From: Acidimicrobiaceae bacterium
GTDB lineage: Bacteria > Actinomycetota > Acidimicrobiia > Acidimicrobiales > RAAP-2
NCBI GenBank assembly: GCA_027451285.1
Contig: DAIDJP010000023.1
Location: 1 to 64,000, forward strand
Direction of reading: 5' to 3'
DNA length: 64,000 nucleotides
Under the pieces are notes generated by a model. The model searched no databases and was not told the origin of the DNA. It saw nothing but the letters and a program-made list of their open reading frames with translations. A program made the position numbers and the translations under genes. Shown here in pieces: positions 1 to 7,653 of the stretch (its first letter is position 1; each line of letters starts with the position of its first letter).

Positions 1-2
1 CA

Positions 3-275
3 CGTCGTACGGGGAAACTTCCCACCGCGCCTACCGAGCGCGACGGATCACTCAAGGTCGGAGCGGGGTCATGGGTCCGTCACGACGGGTGTCAGATGCG
101 CTCACGTGAGGCGGCCCGCACTCAGGTGTGGTCGCGCCGGAGTGGCGAAGACCTGCGGTCTCTTCTGTTCGCTCCTATCGTGTGGGGCCGTCGCCGCCAC
201 GAGCGGTACGGTCGAGACGGCGTCGAGTTGCACCCAGGGTGCAGCGACCGGATCTGGATGCTGTTCGACGCGTGA
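3..275 (+). CDS. Possible 3' end of an unrecognised gene
   Basis: A reading frame enters from the left edge and stays open for 90 codons to a TGA at 273-275. Its tail reads like folded protein: a segment around LRSLLFAPIVWG, then VELHPGCSDRIWMLFDA just before the stop. I do not recognise the family. Third-position GC is lower than in the neighbouring genes, and in DNA this GC-rich a 90-codon open frame can arise by chance, so the call is tentative. If real, it converges on the minus-strand gene ending at 382. The 106 bases between them hold no clear feature. Confidence 0.35.
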   Translation, partial: RRTGKLPTAPTERDGSLKVGAGSWVRHDGCQMRSREAARTQVWSRRSGEDLRSLLFAPIVWGRRRHERYGRDGVELHPGCSDRIWMLFDA

Positions 276-381
276 CCCGGGTCCGGCGGTGGGTTGGCGG
301 AGGCGTCGTCACGCGGGGCCGAGGGACACGGAACTGCCCGCGTCGCCGGGCGCTCGAGACCGGCCCGAATGGGTTAGCCCC

Positions 382-3021
382 TTAGTCGGTGGCGAGTCCG
401 GCGGGTGCCTCGGGCACCTCGGGTGCCTCGGCGGCCTCGTCGCCCTTGTGCTCGAGCGGGTGGCGATGGAAGTAGAGGAGCGCCGAGAGCGAGAGTACGG
501 CGAACACGGCGAAGGCCACCAGCATCGGGACCAGCCCGACGTGGTGCTGCTCGGCGGAGCTGCCGCTTCCGGGGGTGAGGAGGACCGCGACGAAGCCGAT
601 CAGGCCGAGTCCGCTCAGGGAGAGCCAGATGGTCTCGTTCCACTTGGCCACGTGGCGACCGGGCAGGAAGGGCAACGGGAACATGCCGAAGGCGAGGCTC
701 GCGAACCCGGCGAGGAACATCGAGTCGAGTGCCGGGGTCAAGATCAGCAGCCACGGCGACGGATTCGTCAGGGTCGCCGTGTGGAAGACGGGCACCGCCA
801 GGAAGAAGGCCGCCGTTGACGCGACCAGCACGGTGAGAGAGGCGATGAAGTGCAGTCGCCCCTCCTCCTTCATCGAGGTCCCGGGCACGATCAAGAATGA
901 CGCGATCAGGCCGTAGCAGTATCCCGGCGCCAGGCCCACCAGGCGCGAGGTCGCCACGCAGGCCACCGCGATAATCATGCCCCCGGCCAGCACCTGGAGA
1001 TGGACCTGGCGGTGGCGGCGCCACCCGGAGATCGCGACCGGCAACTGCGAGGCCAGGGTCACGAAGCCGATGCCGAGCGACTGACCCAGGAAGAGCCACA
1101 GCGACGCCCGATCCAAGGTGAAGGCGGGGTCGAGGAAGGAGTTGATCAGGCCGCCGGCGCCCATGAACGCGAGGAAGATCGCGGTGCCGCCCAGCACGCG
1201 CCGACGCATCGAGCGCGGCCGGCTCGGGTCGTAGAAGAGCGACTGGAACCTCCGGCGCAGCCGCGCGCCGATGCGGTGACGATTGTGCTCGTAGGTGCGA
1301 TCCAGCCACTCGCTCGGAAAGCCCGCCGCGATGAGTCGTCCCAGCAGCATGAGCCCGATGGAGATCCCGCCGGCGCCCGCCAGGTGGTGGGCGAGCTGGC
1401 CGGGACTCGGCATCGCGACGGAGAACTCCGTCAGGTGATTCGCGGCTCCGCTGACGTGGAAGTTGGCGGTCACGACGGACGCCAAGGTGGTGCTGCAGGA
1501 CAGGGAGATGTGGTGCTCGCCCACCGTCGCGTTGCCCGGGATGACGAGGCGCGCGATGCTCAGAACGTGGTTGTCCACCGCGGACGTCGCGATCAGGTTC
1601 TTGTCGAAGAACACGTAGGCCGGGTTGCACGAGCGCGTGACGGTGTTGTCCACGAGCTTCACCGCACTGCCCGGCGTGCCCGAGGCCGGTGTCAGTTGAA
1701 GGGCCGAGGGGACTTTGAACGTGGTGCGCGCCTGAGCGGAGGCGTTGCCGTGATTTCCCACGACCTGGCCCGTGAACGTCGTCTCCGTCGAGGTCCCATT
1801 CACCGTCGTGACGATGACCGCCGCGTCGTAGACGCCCCCGTGGGTGTAGACGTGCGTGATCGTCGGAGTCGTCGTCGTGGCCGACGTGCCATCGCCGAAG
1901 ACCCAGTGGTAACTGCGGATCGCGCTGTTGGGTGCCACCGACCCTGACGCGTTGAGCAGCGTCGCGTGGCCGGCCTTGGCCGCGGTCACCGTCAAGGAGG
2001 CGATCGGCGCCTGGTCGGGCACCACGGCGATGCCGAAGGAGGGGCTGCCCACGGGAATCGGGGCCATGGGCCGAATCGGCGACGCCGCGAGATCAATGGG
2101 CGCGACGACGTCACTGGCGCTCGCCACGTAGGCCACGCGGCCGTTGGGCGAGAGCGTGATGCCGTCGGGTTCGCTCAAGTTGGCCACCGCCACCGACGTC
2201 GTCGCCGCCCGGTTCGAGCTCAGCGAGATGATCGAGACGGTGTTGTTGGAATCCGCGGTGTAGCCGCGCTGACCCTGCGGACTGATCGTGATGCCGACCG
2301 GCCCTCCGGCGACCGGTATCACGGTCCCGACCGAGGCCGTCGTCGTCGCCAGGTTGATCGTCGTGATCGACTGGCCGTCGGCGACGTAGGCGTGGTGCCC
2401 GTCGGGCGCGAGGGCGATCGCTTGGGGCCGGCCGCCGATGGCGAGGTTCGTGACCTTGCCGGTGGCCACAGAGATCACTGAAATGCTGCGACCCTCGGAG
2501 TTCGACACCAGCACCATCGCGTCGTTGGGGGTCACGGCGATGCTCCACGGTCCAAAACCCACGTGTATGGGCTTGTGGGCGACGGGCGTGCCCGTGAGAG
2601 AAACCGGCGTGACGGTGTTGTCGTTGAAGTTGGACACGTACGCCGCGTGCCCGGTGGGCGAGATGGCGATCGCGGCGGGTCCGCTGCCCACACGGATGGG
2701 TGCGCCAATCGAGCCCGCGGCCAGGTTCACCGGCACGATCGTGTTGCCCAGGGAGTTCGTGACGTAAGCGGTGCGCCCGTTGGGCGTGATCGCCACGCCG
2801 AGGGGCCCGTTGAGTCCGTGTCCATGAATCGACGTGGTGTGATGAGTCACCGGCGCGATGATCGCGATCGAGTTGGTGTCGAGGTTGGTCACCACCACGG
2901 TGCCCGCGGCCAGCAGGCCGGGCGTGGCCTGTGCGCTGAGGGCGAGACCCAGCGGCGCCGCGCCCACCAGCGCGGCCACAAGAAGTCGGACCGCGCGGCG
3001 GCGCCGACGCGTGGTGGCCAC
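382..3021 (-). CDS. YVTN beta-propeller / PKD protein with multi-pass membrane C-terminus
   Basis: This is an 879-residue envelope protein. A basic N-terminus and hydrophobic signal-type helix (about 1-32) lead into about seven YVTN-type blades (about 35-335) with recurring GxxAYVxN motifs. A PKD domain (about 340-420, with YHWVFGDGTSA) and an Ig/IPT-like segment (about 430-520) follow. The last 340 residues carry roughly eight or nine membrane helices, with an FGMFPLPFLPG motif resembling the FGLLP motif of actinobacterial membrane proteins. The GTG start lies 6 nt after the stop of the OmpA-like gene and has no Shine-Dalgarno, so translational coupling is likely. Propeller and PKD domains usually mediate binding. 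Ligand and function are unknown. Confidence 0.85.
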   Translation of the reverse strand: MATTRRRRRAVRLLVAALVGAAPLGLALSAQATPGLLAAGTVVVTNLDTNSIAIIAPVTHHTTSIHGHGLNGPLGVAITPNGRTAYVTNSLGNTIVPVNLAAGSIGAPIRVGSGPAAIAISPTGHAAYVSNFNDNTVTPVSLTGTPVAHKPIHVGFGPWSIAVTPNDAMVLVSNSEGRSISVISVATGKVTNLAIGGRPQAIALAPDGHHAYVADGQSITTINLATTTASVGTVIPVAGGPVGITISPQGQRGYTADSNNTVSIISLSSNRAATTSVAVANLSEPDGITLSPNGRVAYVASASDVVAPIDLAASPIRPMAPIPVGSPSFGIAVVPDQAPIASLTVTAAKAGHATLLNASGSVAPNSAIRSYHWVFGDGTSATTTTPTITHVYTHGGVYDAAVIVTTVNGTSTETTFTGQVVGNHGNASAQARTTFKVPSALQLTPASGTPGSAVKLVDNTVTRSCNPAYVFFDKNLIATSAVDNHVLSIARLVIPGNATVGEHHISLSCSTTLASVVTANFHVSGAANHLTEFSVAMPSPGQLAHHLAGAGGISIGLMLLGRLIAAGFPSEWLDRTYEHNRHRIGARLRRRFQSLFYDPSRPRSMRRRVLGGTAIFLAFMGAGGLINSFLDPAFTLDRASLWLFLGQSLGIGFVTLASQLPVAISGWRRHRQVHLQVLAGGMIIAVACVATSRLVGLAPGYCYGLIASFLIVPGTSMKEEGRLHFIASLTVLVASTAAFFLAVPVFHTATLTNPSPWLLILTPALDSMFLAGFASLAFGMFPLPFLPGRHVAKWNETIWLSLSGLGLIGFVAVLLTPGSGSSAEQHHVGLVPMLVAFAVFAVLSLSALLYFHRHPLEHKGDEAAEAPEVPEAPAGLATD

Positions 3022-3027
3022 GTATAT

Positions 3028-4605
3028 CTAGAGAGCCCGCAGCACCGCGACGACGCGGCGGTTCTGCGCTCGGCCCTTGGCCGTCGTATTGGTCGAGACC
3101 AACTGGACGCTAAAGGACGTCACGATGGATATCTTCACGTTCTTCACGTGCAGGCGCACCAGATCGGCGGTGAGGCGCGCCTGTACCGCGGCCGCGCGGC
3201 GCTGGTTGAGCACCACGTTAAACGCCGGGGTGAACACGTTGTCCGTGAATCCGGTCAGAGCCACGCTGTGGTACTTGCCGCGCTTGATCACGAGCGCGAG
3301 GCGCGCGACCTGCTTGACCAGCTTGCGAGTCAGCGCGTACGAGCCTTCGGCGAAGGGCTTGATCGCGAGCGAGCGCGTGGGCGAGAGCTTGGGCGGCGCG
3401 GCCTTTATCACGAGGTCGGCCGGCAGGATCTGCAGGGTGCCCGCCACGTAGAGGATCGTGCCGGAGTAGCGCGCAGCGTCCGATGCGGGCGTGACCGAGA
3501 TCGTCGCTCGCGAGGGCGTGACCGCGTAGACGCCCACCTGGCTCGGCGGTGCGCTGTTGGGGCCGTAGGAGGTTCCCCCGACCCCGGTATAGGTCAGCGT
3601 CACGCTCGCGACACGGACCGTGTCACCAGGCTGAGCTCCGGACACCGACACGCTCGTGTGCACCAGCTGACCCTTCTTCACGCTCTGAGAGGACGCGGTG
3701 ATGGTCAGGTGCTTGGGAACCGTTGTCGTCGTGGTCGTGGTCGGTGGCACAACCGCGGGCGGTGGCGGTGGTGGTGGTGGCGGCGGTGGTGGCGGTGGCG
3801 GCGGGCTCGGAGCGATGAAAGTGATGACGACCGGATCCGAAGTCGCCGCGAGGTAGTCCGTCGTAGCAGCGATGCTGGCGGTCGCCTGGCACGTTCCCGC
3901 GGTGCGCGAGATGATCTGGTCGTTGTTGATGATCTGACAGCCGGTGGCCCTGAGGTCTGTGGCGGCAAAGGTGATGGTTCCGGTGCCGCTGTAGTCCGTC
4001 GCCCTCAGGGTGATCGGTGTGTTGAACGGTCCCGACGCGGGGGCCACCAACGTGATGTGCTGATTCGCGGGATTCACAGTCAGGACCAGGGTCGCCGAGG
4101 CGGTCGTCGTGCCGTCGTGGTCGTCGTCGGTCGACGAGACCGTGCTCGCCGTGGCACTGATCGCACAGTTGCCCGCCTGCTGGTAGGAGAAGCCGCTCTC
4201 GTTGGCGTTGATGGAACAGCCGGCGCTGTTCGTTCCCGTGATGGCGTAAGTCAGACTCGCTCCCGAATTCGTGGTCGCGGGAGGTGGGCTGTAGTGGTTG
4301 GGGTAGGTGACCGAAGCCGTCGAAACCCAGGAGATCGTGGTCGACGAGCCATCGGAGGTGTCGCCCGAACTGCCGCCCGAACTCGAACCGCCCGAGCCGC
4401 CGGAGCCGCCCGATTCGCCTGGTCCGCCGGTGCCGTGAGGGCCCCCCTGGCCCTTGCCGTGGGCGCTCCCCGCTGCGGCCGGCACGATCGCCGCTGAGGC
4501 GCACAGGAGGACGGCCAGAGTCAAACGGCGAACTGTGACCCACGGCGCAACAGGTTGCGCGCGCCGGGAAGCCAGGTTCGCCGCCACCGATGGTGGCAGT
4601 TGCAT
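3028..4605 (-). CDS. Secreted protein with Ig-like repeats, polyproline linker and OmpA-like C-terminal domain
   Basis: The protein has 525 residues. The start is the ATG at 4605, which has a strong GGGAGGGA Shine-Dalgarno; a frame extension upstream has none. A signal peptide (VRRLTLAVLLCASAAIVPAAAG) is followed by a Gly/Ser-rich stretch, Ig-like or MBG-like beta repeats, 16 consecutive prolines and a Thr run. The last roughly 110 residues match an OmpA-like peptidoglycan-binding domain (GFTDN, then NxxLNQRRAAAVQARL, then AQNRRVVAVL). The expected role is anchoring a surface protein to peptidoglycan, the proline run acting as a rigid spacer. It precedes the YVTN/PKD gene by 6 nt, suggesting a two-gene surface unit. 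The leader carries a phased repeat array. Confidence 0.8.
   Translation of the reverse strand: MQLPPSVAANLASRRAQPVAPWVTVRRLTLAVLLCASAAIVPAAAGSAHGKGQGGPHGTGGPGESGGSGGSGGSSSGGSSGDTSDGSSTTISWVSTASVTYPNHYSPPPATTNSGASLTYAITGTNSAGCSINANESGFSYQQAGNCAISATASTVSSTDDDHDGTTTASATLVLTVNPANQHITLVAPASGPFNTPITLRATDYSGTGTITFAATDLRATGCQIINNDQIISRTAGTCQATASIAATTDYLAATSDPVVITFIAPSPPPPPPPPPPPPPPPPAVVPPTTTTTTTVPKHLTITASSQSVKKGQLVHTSVSVSGAQPGDTVRVASVTLTYTGVGGTSYGPNSAPPSQVGVYAVTPSRATISVTPASDAARYSGTILYVAGTLQILPADLVIKAAPPKLSPTRSLAIKPFAEGSYALTRKLVKQVARLALVIKRGKYHSVALTGFTDNVFTPAFNVVLNQRRAAAVQARLTADLVRLHVKNVKISIVTSFSVQLVSTNTTAKGRAQNRRVVAVLRAL
3757..3804 (-). repeat. Triplet repeat encoding 16 consecutive prolines
   Basis: Sixteen adjacent CCN codons (mixed CCA, CCG, one CCC) encode an uninterrupted proline tract between the beta-repeat region and the OmpA-like domain. 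A threonine run follows. The tract is slippage-prone and would stall ribosomes without EF-P. Confidence 0.9.
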
Positions 4606-4656
4606 AGCGTCCCTCCCCGCCACCCTCAAACGGGGCAATTCCCGCGAGGTGAGGTC

Positions 4657-4733
4657 AACCTATCAACAATTCTCCGACAACTCTGCGCCAATTCTGAGAC
4701 AAATCAGCCCGAATTCTCAGGAAACTGAGCGGG
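4657..4733 (-). promoter_or_regulatory. Array of seven 11-bp-phased half-sites upstream of the OmpA-like gene
   Basis: Read toward the gene, seven consecutive 11-mers begin TCAGTT, AGAATT, TGATTT, AGAATT, AGAGTT, AGAATT and TAGGTT. All seven have TT at positions 5-6 and six have A at position 3. On the plus strand AATTCT recurs exactly 22 bp apart at 4668, 4690 and 4712, with weaker copies midway. Direct repeats at one-turn spacing are typical of OmpR/PhoB-family response-regulator sites. The array ends 51 bp before the start codon and is AT-rich relative to its surroundings. Confidence 0.55.
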
Positions 4734-4739
4734 ATTCGG
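4709..4739 (-). terminator. Hairpin just after the UPF0182 stop
   Basis: CCGAAT (4709-4714) pairs with ATTCGG (4734-4739), and inside it CTCAG (4716-4720) pairs with CTGAG (4725-4729) around a 4-nt loop. It lies 2 nt past the UPF0182 stop codon. There is no long U-run. It overlaps the last units of the phased repeat array, so it could be a terminator or a by-product of that array. Confidence 0.4.
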
Positions 4740-4741
4740 CC

Positions 4742-7630
4742 CTAGCCGGCGGCGCCGAGCGCCTTCTGGGCGAGTTGGATTTGGTGGTTCATGGCGTTGA
4801 CGAAGGTCTGATAACGACCCAGGTCGCCCGCGGCCAGCGCCGACTGGGCGGACGTCCAATCGCTCGCCGCCTGCTTCAGGTAGTACTGGGCGCTCTGGCC
4901 GGCCTTGGTGGGCGGGGTCGGGCCGGTGCCCCCACCCGAAGACGAGATGTTCGCCCCGAGGACCTTCGACAGCGTCCCGGACAGGGTCGGCGAGATGGCC
5001 ACGTCCTGGTTGAACACGGCGATCACGCGTTTGAGCTGCGGCATCGGATTCGACACCGAGGTGACGTAGAGGGGCCGGATGTAGAGCACGCTCTGATCGA
5101 GCGGCACCATCAGGTTGTTGCCCAACAGGACGCTCGAGCCGTGCTGGTCGAAGAAGGTGATCTGAGAGGACACGTCCGTGTTCGCCTGGATCTCCGAGTC
5201 GGCCTGGACCGGACCGATCACCAGGCTCGAGCGCGGGGTCTCGTAGAGGTTGAGCTGCCCGTAGTCCTTTGGATCACTGGTGGCCATCAGGAAGGCGGTG
5301 AGGCCCTGCACGGTCGCCGAGTTGCCCGCCGGCACGAAGGCGATCGACTCGAGGAGCTGCTGCTTGTTGGCCATGGGCAACGAGCCCACCTGGAAGACCG
5401 GCGACATCGGCGAGAGCGCCGAGGAGATGACGTTGCCCGCCGAGTTGGTCACCGCGGTCTGAGCGAGGGACTGGCTCGGGCCGCCGGCGCCCGTCGTCGG
5501 GGAGACCTGCCAGCGGTCCGACGCGGTGTAGAAGGCGTTCGCGTTGGTGATGTGATAGCGGCCCAGCTCGGCGGCCTGGACGCCGAAGAGGTCGATGGGA
5601 TAGCGCATGTGGCTGAGAATCTCGGCCGGCATGGCGCTCATGGGCTGGAACATCGTGGGGAAGGCCGAACGGTAGGCCTTGAGAATCGGGTCGTTGGGGT
5701 CGGCCGCGTAGAACTTCATCGAGCCGCTGTAGGCGTTGATGACGACCTTGACCGAGTCGCGCACGTAGTTGAAGCTGTAGGGCAGGCCGCCCTCGTTGAT
5801 CGTCAGGTTCGAGGCGTTCTGGCTGTAGGGATACTGGTCGGTCGTGGTGAAGCCGTCGAGGACGTACTGGATCGTGCCGTCGGCGATCACGGGATAGATC
5901 TGGGAGTTGAACGAGAGGAAGGGCGCCGCCTTTTGGGCCATCGCCCGCACGTCGCGCACGAACATCACCCGGCTGTTGGCGGTGATCTGGTTCGAGATAA
6001 GGAAGTTGAAGTCGCCCAGACGCAGCGCCAGCGCGAAGCGCCGAAGGAAGTTGCCGATTCGCACGCCACCCGTCGAGGCGTAGTGGCTCTCCACCGGCTG
6101 GCCCGCGTTGGGCCCGCTGGTGACCTGGAAGTTGAGTTCCGGCTGCTTGGTGTTGGCCACCACCCATCCCGGGTTGTTCAGGCCGAAGTAGATGTCGGGT
6201 TGGGTGAGGACCGGCATGCCCCCACTCGAGACCGGCGGCACGTTGGAGACCACGAGGACGGGGTTGCCCGTGGCGGGATCGGCCTGGTTGGCGGCGATCA
6301 CGGCCGCGCCGATGCCGTGCGTGTACTGCAGGTGGTTGTTCACCCACGACGGCGAGGGCAGGTTCGCGGGATTGAGTTGTCGCGCGCCGATGAGAACCGG
6401 GGTCAACTTGCCGTTGATCAGGTAGCGGTCCACCGACAAGGAGGCGAACGTGTAATAGGAGCGGATCGACTGGCGCCGCGTCAAAGTGACCAGTGAGATG
6501 TTGTTGGCGGGATCCCACAGTCGGATGTTGTTCAAGGTCGCCTTGTCGGCGTTGATCTGGGACTGGCTGATCGTGGTCGCTCCGGCGAACGTGTGATACA
6601 TCACCTGGTTCAGGCCGAAGGCCGACCTGGTGGCCTCGATATTGCGCTGGATGTAGGGCGCCTCCAACGTGCCCTGGTTAGGACTGACCTTCAACGCCTG
6701 GAGGATGGTCGGATAGAGCACGCCGATCACCAGGGCGACGAACGCCCAGAGTCCCACCGCGACCGCCGGCAACGACCAGCCGCGCAGGCGCACGTTCACG
6801 AGCAGGATGACCGTGGCCGCCAGGGACAAGAAGAAGAGGATGGTAAGGGCGGGCATGCGCGCGTGCACGTCGGTGTAGCTCGCGCCCTGGACGTAGCCGT
6901 TGGTCGAGTTGACGAGGGACCACTTGGCGATGACGTATCCCGCGGCCTTCATGAGCGCGATCCCCGCGCCGATCACCGAGAGGTGGGCCTTCACCCGAGG
7001 GGCGACTCGCGGGGTGGTGCGCGCGGCGCGGATCCCGCCGTTGAGGTAGTGGAACCCCGTCGTCACGATGAGGATGACGACGAGCGACACCAGCAGCCAC
7101 GTCACCACGAAGGACACGAAGGGCAAGGTGAAGATGTAGAAGCCCAGATCCTTGTGGAAGAGCGCGTCGGTCTTGTGGAAGGACTGTCGGTTCGCGAAGA
7201 GGAGATACTTCTGCCACTCCCCCGACGCGTTGAGCCCGGCGACGATGCCCATGATCAGCGAGATGATCGCGTAGATGCGTCCCGCATGGGGACGAACGGC
7301 GTTCTGGAAACGCCGCACCACCTCGTCCTCGGGCTCGAAGGTGAGGTCTCGGGCGCCGAACCGGTCCGTGAGGAGGAGGTTTCCCCACATCAAGACGAAG
7401 AAAATCGCGCCGAAGGTCAGAGCGAGGCCGACCTTGACGTAAAAGAGCGTCGAGAAGACACTGCCCAGCCCCACCGAGGAGAACCACATCTGGTCCGTCC
7501 ACAGCAGCGCCACGCTACGCAGCGACAAGAAGCCGATGATGACGATCGCGATCAGCGACGTGATGACGACACGCCGCGAGAGCCGCCCGATTCGTCGGGG
7601 GCGCGGCGTCACGTCAGAGGGGCTTCGCAC
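4742..7630 (-). CDS. UPF0182 family membrane protein
   Basis: This 962-residue protein belongs to UPF0182 (COG1615), the family of M. tuberculosis Rv0064 and Rv3193c, and has about the normal family length. Roughly seven membrane helices occupy the first 320 residues, followed by a large extracytoplasmic domain with family hallmarks such as ARQLNP, HLQYTHGIGA and RVMFVRDV. The C-terminal helical tail contains YYLKQAASDW. The molecular role is not established. The GTG start has no Shine-Dalgarno but sits 6 nt after TAGGCT, suggesting a leaderless transcript. A PDZ-Lon protease lies upstream as in M. tuberculosis (Rv3194c), with the DivIVA-like gene inserted between. Confidence 0.93.
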   Translation of the reverse strand: MRSPSDVTPRPRRIGRLSRRVVITSLIAIVIIGFLSLRSVALLWTDQMWFSSVGLGSVFSTLFYVKVGLALTFGAIFFVLMWGNLLLTDRFGARDLTFEPEDEVVRRFQNAVRPHAGRIYAIISLIMGIVAGLNASGEWQKYLLFANRQSFHKTDALFHKDLGFYIFTLPFVSFVVTWLLVSLVVILIVTTGFHYLNGGIRAARTTPRVAPRVKAHLSVIGAGIALMKAAGYVIAKWSLVNSTNGYVQGASYTDVHARMPALTILFFLSLAATVILLVNVRLRGWSLPAVAVGLWAFVALVIGVLYPTILQALKVSPNQGTLEAPYIQRNIEATRSAFGLNQVMYHTFAGATTISQSQINADKATLNNIRLWDPANNISLVTLTRRQSIRSYYTFASLSVDRYLINGKLTPVLIGARQLNPANLPSPSWVNNHLQYTHGIGAAVIAANQADPATGNPVLVVSNVPPVSSGGMPVLTQPDIYFGLNNPGWVVANTKQPELNFQVTSGPNAGQPVESHYASTGGVRIGNFLRRFALALRLGDFNFLISNQITANSRVMFVRDVRAMAQKAAPFLSFNSQIYPVIADGTIQYVLDGFTTTDQYPYSQNASNLTINEGGLPYSFNYVRDSVKVVINAYSGSMKFYAADPNDPILKAYRSAFPTMFQPMSAMPAEILSHMRYPIDLFGVQAAELGRYHITNANAFYTASDRWQVSPTTGAGGPSQSLAQTAVTNSAGNVISSALSPMSPVFQVGSLPMANKQQLLESIAFVPAGNSATVQGLTAFLMATSDPKDYGQLNLYETPRSSLVIGPVQADSEIQANTDVSSQITFFDQHGSSVLLGNNLMVPLDQSVLYIRPLYVTSVSNPMPQLKRVIAVFNQDVAISPTLSGTLSKVLGANISSSGGGTGPTPPTKAGQSAQYYLKQAASDWTSAQSALAAGDLGRYQTFVNAMNHQIQLAQKALGAAG

Positions 7631-7642
7631 GTCGAAAGCCTA
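7631..7642 (-). promoter_or_regulatory. Leaderless-type -10 box for the UPF0182 gene
   Basis: TAGGCT (7637-7642, minus strand) is followed by 6 nt and then GTG. This fits the actinobacterial TAnnnT leaderless layout. No Shine-Dalgarno is present. Confidence 0.45.
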
Positions 7643-7653
7643 GGGCGTGGCGA

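Noticed and set aside
1..381. Structured RNA (RNase P, tmRNA, SRP) in the left-edge region
   Set aside because: None of the conserved core sequences of those RNAs could be found on either strand.
3757..3804. GGTGGC-type short repeats as a possible CRISPR or satellite
   Set aside because: It is an in-frame proline codon tract within a gene; there are no spacers.
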